Assembly (NCBI GenBank): GCA_964548225.1
Contig: CAZJQP010000018.1
Coordinates: 1-64,000 of the forward strand
Direction: 5' to 3'
Length of the DNA stretch: 64,000 nt
DNA from: CALMEH01 sp964548225
GTDB lineage: Bacteria; Acidobacteriota; Blastocatellia; Pyrinomonadales; Pyrinomonadaceae
In this document: positions 43,046 to 51,551 of the stretch, piece by piece
How positions within the stretch are numbered: position 1 is the stretch's first letter
Layout: every line of letters starts with the position of its first letter
Position numbers and translations under genes: made by a program
Notes under the pieces: model-generated
Seen by the model: only the letters and a program-made list of their open reading frames with translations
Told to the model about the DNA's origin: nothing
Database searches by the model: none

Positions 43046-43864
43046 ATGATGAACAAATCTAAAATGAAACGCTTCTTGATTTTGAGTTTAGCCGCATTCG
43101 CGTTCGTTTTATTCGGCGGAAATTTAAGCGAAGCAAAGGCGCAATGTGCCGGAAACGATCCGTTTTGCAAACCGAAACGCCCGACTCCGCAACAGCCGAA
43201 GCCGACAACGACAACCACAACTACGACCAATGGCTCGACAACTACGACTAAGCCGGTGCCTGTTAAACCGCAAATTGTTGTTGTTCCCGCACCATCTGCC
43301 GAACAACGCATTGCTTATTACAAACGCATCCGCGAAGAAGCCGCTTTACGAGGTGAAGAAATACCGAAGGTTACGTCCGTTTTAACGATTGACGAATTAT
43401 CGGTTACGGGAATTTTCCGAACACCGCGCGGATTTGCCGCAATGGTCGAAGCCAAACCAATCAGCCTTTCTTACACGATTTATCCGGGCGATAAATTCTT
43501 TGACGGTCAACTTGTTGCCATCGAGGAAAACCGTCTTGTTTTCCGCAGAATTACGAAAATGAGCAATAACAAATTCGTAACTTCGGTTGAAAATAAAACC
43601 TTGCGCCAATACACCGACCAAGAAGTAGTTCAAGGCACGGCTCCGGTTACGGCGCAAACGCAGACGCAAACACAAACGCAGACGCAAACGAGCCAAACCG
43701 AAAACGGCAATACGAATACTACGGGAACTACAACAACAACGCAGTCGGACATTGTTATTTCGCCACTTGATGAAATGAATCGTCAACAGCAAACCGAACA
43801 ACAAGAAACGAAACCGACAACCAAGCCGAATAAGAAACCGCGTGTTTCTAAAAAAGGTAAATAA
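43046..43864 (+). CDS. pilP: PilP-like pilus assembly protein
   Basis: 272 aa with a signal peptide (about 1-32). The core (about 105-195) contains LTIDELSVTGIFRTPRGFAAMVEAKPISLSYTIYPGDKFFDGQLVAIEENRLVFRR, which fits the beta domain of PilP that bridges PilNO and the secretin. The N-terminal linker (PKPTTTTTTTTNGSTTT) and the tail (TQTQTQTQTQT...NTTGTTTTTQ) are low-complexity, unlike model PilP. No clear lipobox is seen. Placement between pilO and pilQ supports the call. Confidence 0.72.
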   Translation: MMNKSKMKRFLILSLAAFAFVLFGGNLSEAKAQCAGNDPFCKPKRPTPQQPKPTTTTTTTTNGSTTTTKPVPVKPQIVVVPAPSAEQRIAYYKRIREEAALRGEEIPKVTSVLTIDELSVTGIFRTPRGFAAMVEAKPISLSYTIYPGDKFFDGQLVAIEENRLVFRRITKMSNNKFVTSVENKTLRQYTDQEVVQGTAPVTAQTQTQTQTQTQTSQTENGNTNTTGTTTTTQSDIVISPLDEMNRQQQTEQQETKPTTKPNKKPRVSKKGK

Positions 43865-43936
43865 AATTTTTTAATTTTTCTAATTTCAAAACAATCCATC
43901 TCTTTTCAACAGAGATAATTTCAAACGGAGGAAACA

Positions 43937-45571
43937 ATGAATTCTCTTCAAATTCTGCGCGAAACAGCTAAACGAGCCGTCTTCGCTTTAATGATAATCA
44001 GTTCGATGGCTTTGGCGGTTGCGGCACAAAAAGTTGATGTGCAACAGCAAGGCAAAATGTATGGTGAGCCGGGATTTGTCGGCGAACCGATTAATTTGAA
44101 CGTCGTCAATATGGACGTGCGCGAAATTCTGAGTTATATTACCGAACAATACGGCATCAATTTCGTGATTGACAAATCGGTTGACGCAACAAAAGTTACG
44201 GTTAACATCAACAATGTTCCGTGGAACATCACACTCGATTCGATTCTTCAAGCACAAGGTTTGGCGATTCAAGTCAACGGTCCGATTTTGCGCGTTGCAA
44301 AACAAACTATTCTTGCCGATGAGCAGGAAGTGCGCCGTAAAATTCAAGACAATCAACTCGACACATCGCCGCTTTATACGGAAATCATTCGTTTGAATTA
44401 CGCGCGTGTTTCCGGTGCATTGACCGGCGGCGGTTTTCAAGGCGGCACGGAAAATTCAAGCAGTTCGAGCAGTTCAAGCACCTCGGGCGGCGGTGGCACG
44501 GGCAATGACCAAGGACTTTTAGGAATTATCAAACGTCGTATTTCACGTCGCGGCGCAATCGAAGTTGACGGACGCACGAATACGCTAATCATTACGGACG
44601 TGCGCGAAAACATTGACAGTATTAAACAACTCGTAACCGTTCTCGATCAACCCGAACCGCAAGTCGAAATCGAAACCCGCATCGTTATCGCGCAACGCAA
44701 TTTTCTCCGCGACATCGGCGTTCAGCTTGGTGTAAATATTGCTAATCCGTTTGACCGCGGCGGCGTTCTCGGAGCAGTAACCGGAAGACAATCCGATAGC
44801 GTTCCGACCGGACAATTTTTCTTAACGACCGGAGCTTTCGGCACGGCGCAAATCACGGCAGCATTGAATTTGGCTGAACAAAAAGGTCAAAGCAAAACTA
44901 TTGCCAGCCCGCGCGTTACGGCTTTGAATAACCGCAAAGCGGAAATCGAAAGCGGAAGCCAAATTCCGGTTACGACCGTTCAAAGAAATGCCGGAAGCAA
45001 TGATGAAGAAGACGGCGGAGGTTTGGTTTTCACGACGACCTTTGTTAATGTTCCTTTGCGTCTTGAAGTTACACCTCAAATCAGCGATGCCGGAACGGTA
45101 ATTATGGATGTTACGGCGGAAAATAATACCGTCAATCCCGCGCTTGCCGCCGGAACAGGCGGAACGCCCGGAATTGATACCCAACGGATGAAAACGCAAG
45201 TTCTCGTGCCGGACGGCGGAACAACGGTTGTCGGTGGAGTTTTGACGGATTTGGAAGTTAGCTCAAAAAGCAAAACCCCGGGACTCGGCGACGTTCCGAT
45301 TCTGAAATATCTGTTTAGAAACAAAACGACGCAACGCAACACCAGCGAAATTTTGTTCTTCATTACGCCGCGTATCTATCGCCCGGACTATGAAGGAAAT
45401 CCGACCAACGGTAAAGTCGGCGTAACCAATCGTTCAACGACGATTATTCAACCTGTTCCGCTTGGCAATCCGTCTTCAAACTCGGATCCGACGCAACAAC
45501 AACAGCAACAACAGTTGCAGCAACAACAGCAAAATGTTCCAACCCAGAACACTACAACCACTAAACCGTAG
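43937..45571 (+). CDS. pilQ: type IV pilus secretin PilQ
   Basis: 544 aa, outer-membrane channel for the pilus. After the signal peptide comes a secretin N0-like domain (EPINLNVVNMDVREILSYITEQYGINFVIDKSVD), then an N1 domain carrying a Ser/Gly insert (NSSSSSSSSTSGGGGTGN), and the secretin core (about 250-495; VPDGGTTVVGGVLTDLEVSSKSKTPGLGDVPILKYLFRN...EILFFITPRI). No AMIN domain for peptidoglycan binding is present, so it is shorter than classical PilQ. The tail is Gln-rich (encoded by CAA/CAG repeats at about 45495-45535). GGAGGAAAC is the ribosome site. Confidence 0.9.
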   Translation: MNSLQILRETAKRAVFALMIISSMALAVAAQKVDVQQQGKMYGEPGFVGEPINLNVVNMDVREILSYITEQYGINFVIDKSVDATKVTVNINNVPWNITLDSILQAQGLAIQVNGPILRVAKQTILADEQEVRRKIQDNQLDTSPLYTEIIRLNYARVSGALTGGGFQGGTENSSSSSSSSTSGGGGTGNDQGLLGIIKRRISRRGAIEVDGRTNTLIITDVRENIDSIKQLVTVLDQPEPQVEIETRIVIAQRNFLRDIGVQLGVNIANPFDRGGVLGAVTGRQSDSVPTGQFFLTTGAFGTAQITAALNLAEQKGQSKTIASPRVTALNNRKAEIESGSQIPVTTVQRNAGSNDEEDGGGLVFTTTFVNVPLRLEVTPQISDAGTVIMDVTAENNTVNPALAAGTGGTPGIDTQRMKTQVLVPDGGTTVVGGVLTDLEVSSKSKTPGLGDVPILKYLFRNKTTQRNTSEILFFITPRIYRPDYEGNPTNGKVGVTNRSTTIIQPVPLGNPSSNSDPTQQQQQQQLQQQQQNVPTQNTTTTKP

Positions 45572-45992
45572 TCGTGTTTTTAACGATTAACGATTTTTCA
45601 GAGAAGTTTTGCTTTTGAAAATCTCATCTGCGTTCTGACCGCGCCTCAATGCAAAACTCAAAATGTTGAAAATAAATGACAAAACTTCTCTGAACTATAC
45701 CTTGCCGATATGAAAACAACTATTTTGTTTCTTCCGATTTTCCCCGTCAGCCTTTTTCTTGGTTGACGGGTGATTTTTTTGTAAATGAGAACAAATAACG
45801 GCTTGGCATTCGGGAATTGCCGCTCACGTTTCTTATCGAAGCAAATATCTGTTAATTAAAACTGCTCTTTTACTTGAAACAAAAACACAAATAAAAAATA
45901 AACATTGTTTTTTTTGGAAAAATTTTATTATTCAAGGTATGGTGTAGTAGAGATTTTTCTCTAATGGTTTGCAAAGACCGAAAGAAAATAAA
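45572..45992. other. intergenic stretch between pilQ and the minor pilin genes
   Basis: Apart from the terminator at 45743 it holds an unexplained perfect 15-bp inverted repeat (TTCAGAGAAGTTTTG at 45597-45611 and its complement at 45680-45694) and an AT-rich end (about 45880-45950) that probably contains the promoter of the pilin genes. No convincing ORF. Confidence 0.4.
45743..45780 (+). terminator. Rho-independent terminator of the pilMNOPQ operon
   Basis: CCCGTCA (45743-45749) pairs with TGACGGG (45764-45770), then TGATTTTTTT. It separates pilQ from the pilin-like genes, so these two groups are probably transcribed apart. Confidence 0.75.
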
Positions 45993-46598
45993 ATGTTAGG
46001 AAAACATAGGGAAAAACTTACAAAAAAACAAAAAGGTTTCAGCATTCCGGAACTGATGGTCGTATTGCTTATCGGCTCGATTATTCTAGTTCTCGCTCTG
46101 CCGCAAATTATTGCTTCGCGCCGTTTGATGAAATTTTCTTCGATTCAGCGGCAGGTAGCTTCGACACTCACGGAAACCAGACAGGAAGCAATGTCGCAAA
46201 GACGTGCCATAACTTTCCGTTACGACAATACGATAAAAAGAATTACGATTCACGGCGGAGCTTTCGGAACTTTCGGCGACGCGAAAAATAAAACACTCGA
46301 TTTGGCAGGTGCGGGAGTTGATGCGAGTGAAATAATCTATGGACGACCGGGCAGTATTCCGACTGTTGCACTGAGTGATACGACGAATTTGACGGCTTTA
46401 ACGACAAATTTGGTCAACATCACATTTCAGCCTGACGGTTCGGTGTTAGATGTTTCCAACAATCCTGAAAATAAAGCGATTTTTTTCTATCACAGCCGCT
46501 ACCCGATTGATACGGCTTTTGCAATTTCGGTGCTTGGCGCAGGCGGACGAGTCAAAATTTGGCGATACAAACAAAGCGTAAATCAGTATGTCGAATAA
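45993..46598 (+). CDS. FimT/GspH-like minor pilin
   Basis: 201 aa from the ATG at 45993. A 22-residue basic leader (MLGKHREKLTKKQKG) ends at the prepilin peptidase site G-FSIPELMVVLLIGSIILVLALP; Glu at +5 is present. The C-terminal part is beta-rich, with ETRQEAMSQRRAITFRYD as in GspH/FimT pseudopilins. It is probably a priming minor pilin. It overlaps the next gene by 11 bases. Confidence 0.82.
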   Translation: MLGKHREKLTKKQKGFSIPELMVVLLIGSIILVLALPQIIASRRLMKFSSIQRQVASTLTETRQEAMSQRRAITFRYDNTIKRITIHGGAFGTFGDAKNKTLDLAGAGVDASEIIYGRPGSIPTVALSDTTNLTALTTNLVNITFQPDGSVLDVSNNPENKAIFFYHSRYPIDTAFAISVLGAGGRVKIWRYKQSVNQYVE

Positions 46599-47163
46599 AA
46601 ATCAAACCTTGAACAAAAAGCAGAACGGTTTCACATTGATTGAAGCCGTGATTGCTATTTTTATCGTCAGCATTGCGCTTATCGGAACTGCCGCGGCGAT
46701 AACTTTTGCATTGCAGTTCACAACCTTAAGTCGAAATGTTTCAGACGCGAAATTGGTAATTGTCGGCTCGATTGAAGAAATCGAATCGCTCAGAAACTCA
46801 CAACGGCTCAATTTCAGGCAGATTGAAAATGTCGGAAATGTGGACAACACCGGCTCGACGAGTATTTTCAACGGGTTTAGCGTCGGTTTCAAAGACGTTT
46901 CGCTAAATCCGGGACCGGATGGTGTGAACGGCACGGACGATGATTTGCGAAACGCGGGCGCAGATTCGACCTACGGCACGGGCGATGATTTTGATGATGC
47001 GAGTTGGGTGCGAACCGGTTATCGGCGGCAGATTACGATTACAAATTTGAGCGATTCGTTGAAAAAAATCGAAGTTAAAGTTCAATATTTCGGTGCAAGC
47101 GGCGGAATCGGCGAATTGACAGGCGTTTGTTATTTGAATGACGAAGCACGGGCAACCAGATAG
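46588..47163 (+). CDS. PilV-like minor pilin
   Basis: 191 aa. The prepilin cleavage motif G-FTLIEAVIAIFIVSIALIGTAAAI follows a 12-residue leader. The mature part contains a GVNGTDDDLRNAGADSTYGTGDDFDDASWVRTGYRRQI stretch of acidic turns that may bind calcium. Gene order with FimT upstream and the PilX/PilW-like genes downstream is the common minor pilin order. Confidence 0.8.
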   Translation: MSNKNQTLNKKQNGFTLIEAVIAIFIVSIALIGTAAAITFALQFTTLSRNVSDAKLVIVGSIEEIESLRNSQRLNFRQIENVGNVDNTGSTSIFNGFSVGFKDVSLNPGPDGVNGTDDDLRNAGADSTYGTGDDFDDASWVRTGYRRQITITNLSDSLKKIEVKVQYFGASGGIGELTGVCYLNDEARATR

Positions 47164-47199
47164 CAAAGTGAAAAAGTGGAAAAGCAAGAAGGTGGAAAG

Positions 47200-50157
47200 G
47201 TGAAAAAGAATTTTAAAGATAAATCGGAACGTGGGGCGGCTTTGGCAGTGGCAATGATTATCGTGGCAATTTTGTCAGTTATCGCGCTGACGGCTTTGGC
47301 TTTTTCGTCAACCGAAGCACGGATTGCAGGAAGCGATTTGCAGAGAACGCAGACTTTTTATGCTACGGAATCGGCTATGGAAAAAATGACGAATGATTTC
47401 AGCAATCTTTTCCGCCGCAAAATGACTCCGACTACTGCCGATTTATACACGATTACGAGCAGTTATCCGACAGCTTTAACTGCCGAAGGTTTTACTTTTA
47501 ATCAAACACTCGAAGAAGATACGGCGCGTTTGAACGAACTGCGGGCGGTGCAAAATCTACCGAGCAATATTTATCCGCGCATCAATATTGCCGAAGGTCC
47601 TTACGCCGGACTTTATGCCAGCATTATTCCCTATAAAATGAGTTCGACTGCTTCGCGTCCGGCAACACGCAGTGAAGTCAAACTCGAACGCGAATTTAAC
47701 AATTATCTCGTGCCACTGTTTCAATTCGGAATGTTTTCAAATGAAGACATCGAAATTCATCCCGGACCTTTGATGACTTTTAACGGACGGATACATACGA
47801 ATCGAAATATTTATGCACTTCGTAATACGAAATTTTTGAACCGCATCACAGCGGCAGGTGAATTTGTCCGCGATGCAACACGCGGCGGCGAAGCCAATAC
47901 ATCAAGCGGGAACACAAATGTTTGGGTTGAAGTCAATGGCGTGAACGTCCAGAGCCAGCTTGGAAAAGGAAGCGTGATGGCAGGTGGCGGAACAGTCGGA
48001 GGACCGAACCTAACCATCGGCGGCGGCGGCGGTATTTTAGGTTCGATTTTACGCGGACTTTTTCCCGACAGTCCGACCGGAATTGCAAATCCTCTTTGGG
48101 AAACCGAATCGGTCAGAACGGCAAACGGCACACCAAATCGTTTCGGCGGACAAATAATGACGCAAACAACCGGCGCGACTCAACTGCGTCTGCCTTTGGA
48201 ACTTGCCGGAAATTCGCCTGCCGAATTGATAAAGCGTTCTTTGCCTTCGGACAGCGAAATTCTTTCTACTTCGCGCTATGACACAAAAGCGGAAATCAGA
48301 ATTTTGATTGATGATGAAACCGCCGGAAGCGGTTCGGGAAATGTCGCCGGAATTCCCGCCGGCAAAGGTGTTTTGCTCTCACAATTTATGCCGACTGCGT
48401 TGGGCGGCGGCAATGTTTTGAAATTGATTGACAATTCGGGAACGATTAGCGGTGCGGCTATCAGACAACAAAACCCTGATTCTACCATCGCGGCAACCAC
48501 TTCATTTGTTCGCACCGTGAAAGCTACCGTTCCGCAAGTGAATGCTGATTACGTTCCGCCCGGTTCGGGTATTTCGGGCAGAATTTTGATTGAAATCGTC
48601 AAACCCGACGGCACGACCGTTGACGTAACGCAGACGATTTTGAGTATGGGCGTTACGGAAGGTGAACCGAACGGCATCGTTTATTTGCAACGACCGCTTT
48701 GGGCGGCTTACGTTCAGGGAAGCCGCGACCGTTTGGGCGGAACTTTCGATTTAGTTAATCTAACTCGCAATTCGCAGACGATTGCCGACGGCGAAATTTC
48801 CGATCCTTCCGCATTGCTTTACGCCAATCGCGGTTTTATCAACACGACTACGACGGCGGCTGACGAAGACGCGGGAAATTATATTCGCTCGGCAAATCCG
48901 ACCGGAACTTACAATCAGATTGTGCCGATAAATGTTTATAACGTCCGTGAAGGTTGGGTGCGAAGCACTCTGAACGAATACGATATTTACCAACGCGGAA
49001 TGACAAGCGTTATCGAACTCAATATGCGAAACATTGCGCGTTGGGTAGATGGTGTTTATGATGCAAATCTGCTTTCGGGAACAAATGCCGTCAGCACGAA
49101 TATTAATGGTGATGAAGGTTATGTCATTTATGTTTCCGACCGTCGCGGCGACCACGTGAAAGCCGAATATCTCGCAGATGGAACTTCTTATGCCAGCACT
49201 AATGGCTTAGTTGATAACGAAGACATCTATGGTCCGAACGGTGCGTTAGATTCGGGAGAAGACGTAATTGACTTCGGCTGGAACGTCGGTGGCACAAGTA
49301 AGAAAGGAACTTTACAGAAAGACATAACGGAACTTCCTGATTCGGGAACGCTCTGTTGCACCCCAAGCAATGGCGCGGCAGTTACGGACGCAACCCGTCT
49401 GGCACGTTCAAACAGCGTGTTGAGTTGGACGAATACGAGCAATTATTTCAGACGTGCCGTGCGTCTTTTCGACGGTGAAACTTTAAGCACAACCGCCGCA
49501 ACCGGAAAACTTTCGCCGACCAAAGGCATTACGGTTGCTTCGGAAAATATGGTTTATATCTGGGGAAATTTTAACACAACGGGCGTGGCTTCGATTCCGG
49601 CGGGCGGTTCGACCTTAAACGACGGCGGATTTTTGGGCGCACAAGTGCCTTCATCAATCGTTTGCGATGCGATTTTCCCGCTTTCGAGAACTTGGTTTGA
49701 TGCTTCAAGCGCACTTTACCCCGAAGGTTCGAGCAATGCCCGAAGTCTCGGCGGGCAAGCCTATCGAATGGCGGACGAAGGCGCAGGCACGACCCAAGGC
49801 ACAGCGGTTCGTGCCGGAATTATCGCCGGAACAACCATTTCCGCAATGACGCAAACGCCAGGCAGAGATTCGGGCGGACTCAGACGCAATGGCGGAATTA
49901 TCAATTATCCGCGTTTTCAAGAATTATGGAATCTGAGCGGAACAACGATGGCTTGGAGTTATTCCGGCTCATTTATTCCGCTTTTCCGCTCGACACAGGC
50001 TCTTGCCAACTGGGAAAACGATACGTCAGTAATCTATATGCCGCCGCGCCGTAATTGGGGGTTTGACAACACCTTTCTCACGCCGCAAAAACTTCCGCCC
50101 GGAACGCCGTTTTTCCAATACGTTCAGGCAACCGGCTTTCGGCAAAGCCTCAATTAA
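47200..50157 (+). CDS. very large PilX-like minor pilin / surface protein
   Basis: 985 aa from the GTG at 47200, which has a good ribosome site (GAAGGTGG, 47188-47195); a GTG eight codons earlier is less likely. The N-terminus (RGAALAVAMIIVAILSVIALTALAFSSTEARIAGSDLQRTQTFYATESAMEKM) is that of PilX-type proteins, which lack a strict G-FTLIE site. Typical PilX is about 200 residues, so more than 700 residues are extra: a gly-rich part (about 240-300), then long beta-rich, Asp/Thr-rich sections with a CC pair. It may be the tip adhesin fused to a minor pilin. Confidence 0.72.
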   Translation: MKKNFKDKSERGAALAVAMIIVAILSVIALTALAFSSTEARIAGSDLQRTQTFYATESAMEKMTNDFSNLFRRKMTPTTADLYTITSSYPTALTAEGFTFNQTLEEDTARLNELRAVQNLPSNIYPRINIAEGPYAGLYASIIPYKMSSTASRPATRSEVKLEREFNNYLVPLFQFGMFSNEDIEIHPGPLMTFNGRIHTNRNIYALRNTKFLNRITAAGEFVRDATRGGEANTSSGNTNVWVEVNGVNVQSQLGKGSVMAGGGTVGGPNLTIGGGGGILGSILRGLFPDSPTGIANPLWETESVRTANGTPNRFGGQIMTQTTGATQLRLPLELAGNSPAELIKRSLPSDSEILSTSRYDTKAEIRILIDDETAGSGSGNVAGIPAGKGVLLSQFMPTALGGGNVLKLIDNSGTISGAAIRQQNPDSTIAATTSFVRTVKATVPQVNADYVPPGSGISGRILIEIVKPDGTTVDVTQTILSMGVTEGEPNGIVYLQRPLWAAYVQGSRDRLGGTFDLVNLTRNSQTIADGEISDPSALLYANRGFINTTTTAADEDAGNYIRSANPTGTYNQIVPINVYNVREGWVRSTLNEYDIYQRGMTSVIELNMRNIARWVDGVYDANLLSGTNAVSTNINGDEGYVIYVSDRRGDHVKAEYLADGTSYASTNGLVDNEDIYGPNGALDSGEDVIDFGWNVGGTSKKGTLQKDITELPDSGTLCCTPSNGAAVTDATRLARSNSVLSWTNTSNYFRRAVRLFDGETLSTTAATGKLSPTKGITVASENMVYIWGNFNTTGVASIPAGGSTLNDGGFLGAQVPSSIVCDAIFPLSRTWFDASSALYPEGSSNARSLGGQAYRMADEGAGTTQGTAVRAGIIAGTTISAMTQTPGRDSGGLRRNGGIINYPRFQELWNLSGTTMAWSYSGSFIPLFRSTQALANWENDTSVIYMPPRRNWGFDNTFLTPQKLPPGTPFFQYVQATGFRQSLN

Positions 50158-50181
50158 CGGATGTAAAACGAGGGACGAGGA

Positions 50182-51477
50182 ATGAATAGGGATTTGAGAA
50201 AAATCAATCAAAAAGGCTTTTCGGTAATGGAACTGTTGGTCGTGGTAACACTAACCATCATCGTTATGGTTACGGTTTTTTCGTTGATGCAGGGCGTTAT
50301 CAAAACCGCGAATGCCAATTACGAAATGACGATAGCGCAACAAAGTTTGCGGAACTCACAGGAATTTCTGACACGCGATATTTTGACGGCGGGTGATGGT
50401 TTGAAAGGCTTGTCAAATATTTGGATTCGGACGAGTTTTGCCACGCAAAATTTGACGGCGCGTTCAACTTCCAACTTAGACCCGTCCAATAGTGGCTATG
50501 TCAATCTCGGCTCAGTCATTTCGGACAACAACGTGCCGAGCGGAACTACGGTGAGTTTTGTCAGTCCGACAATGCGGCTTTTGGCAGGAAGCGATCGAAT
50601 GACACTGCTTGCCCGCGATACGAGTTTTTCGACGATTGATTTAGGCACGGCTGACGTAAATTATTCAACCGGACAGATGAATATTCCGGCGGCTCGCATT
50701 GGAGATTTTGCAGTGGGCGAGATTTATTTTATCTCCAACGGCGTTTCCGGTGCGTTCGGCACGGTTACGAGCGTGGACACGGGTAGCAATGCAATTTATT
50801 GGGCAAACGGCGACGCTTATAATCTCAACAGCACAGGCGCGGGCGGACAAATTGCTTCGGTTACAAACTTGGGAACGTATTCGGTTGTTTTATCGAGAGT
50901 CAAAATGGTTCATTATTTCGTTGATGAACAAAACAAACTCGTGCGGCGTGTTTTTGGCGTAAAAGGCGGCGGATTTATTGATAGTGTGGTTGCCGAACAT
51001 TTGACGAATCTACAATTTCAATATGTTCTGAAACCGGATGACAGTGCCGTGATTTTTGGACAGCCGAAAGACCAGATTGATACATCGGAAGCCTTGCTCG
51101 TGCGGATGATTGAATCGAGCATCGAGGTTGAAACCGCCAATCCGCTTCAAGACGGCAACAAACGTCGGGTTGACAGCACGATGCAAGCCGGAGTCCGCAA
51201 CCTACAATATTTGGAAGCGGCAGTTCCGCGGGATGAATACGGCAACACGGATTTGCCCAATCCGGGACCGACACCGATCATCACGCCAACACCAACACCA
51301 ACACCGTCCCCGACACCTGTGCCGACACCAACAGTAACGCCTGTTCCGACAGCTACGCCGGTGGCAACCCCGACACCCATTCCGACGGCGACACCTGTGC
51401 CGACAGCGACACCTGTGCCAACGCCAACGCCAACACCTGTGCCAACGCCAATTCCATCACCAACACCGGATAATTAA
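50182..51477 (+). CDS. PilW-like minor pilin with Pro/Thr-rich tail
   Basis: 431 aa. The prepilin site is KG-FSVMELLVVVTLTIIVMVTVFSLM, and the mature part (QQSLRNSQEFLTRDILTAGDGL) matches the PilW family. The last 65 residues (about 366-431) are a PTPTPTP/VPTPT low-complexity tail, coded by a repeated ACACC/CCGACA run at about 51275-51470. The tail may be an extended stalk or an O-glycosylation site. Final gene of the pilin group, followed by a strong hairpin. Confidence 0.82.
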   Translation: MNRDLRKINQKGFSVMELLVVVTLTIIVMVTVFSLMQGVIKTANANYEMTIAQQSLRNSQEFLTRDILTAGDGLKGLSNIWIRTSFATQNLTARSTSNLDPSNSGYVNLGSVISDNNVPSGTTVSFVSPTMRLLAGSDRMTLLARDTSFSTIDLGTADVNYSTGQMNIPAARIGDFAVGEIYFISNGVSGAFGTVTSVDTGSNAIYWANGDAYNLNSTGAGGQIASVTNLGTYSVVLSRVKMVHYFVDEQNKLVRRVFGVKGGGFIDSVVAEHLTNLQFQYVLKPDDSAVIFGQPKDQIDTSEALLVRMIESSIEVETANPLQDGNKRRVDSTMQAGVRNLQYLEAAVPRDEYGNTDLPNPGPTPIITPTPTPTPSPTPVPTPTVTPVPTATPVATPTPIPTATPVPTATPVPTPTPTPVPTPIPSPTPDN

Positions 51478-51536
51478 ATAAAGAGATAAGGGATGAATAA
51501 GACACAAGAGTTCTTATTCATCCCTTATCTCTTTAT
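51478..51536. terminator. bidirectional terminator between convergent genes
   Basis: A perfect 25-bp inverted repeat (51478-51502 and 51512-51536) with a nine-base loop immediately follows the PilW-like stop and precedes the end of the convergent gene by 16 bases. No long T run is present, but the position fits. Confidence 0.65.
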
Positions 51537-51551
51537 CCGTTAGAAAACATC

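Noticed and set aside
45495..45535. CAA/CAG run as a phase-variation tract in pilQ
   Set aside because: Changes in three-base units do not shift the frame, so on/off switching is not expected.
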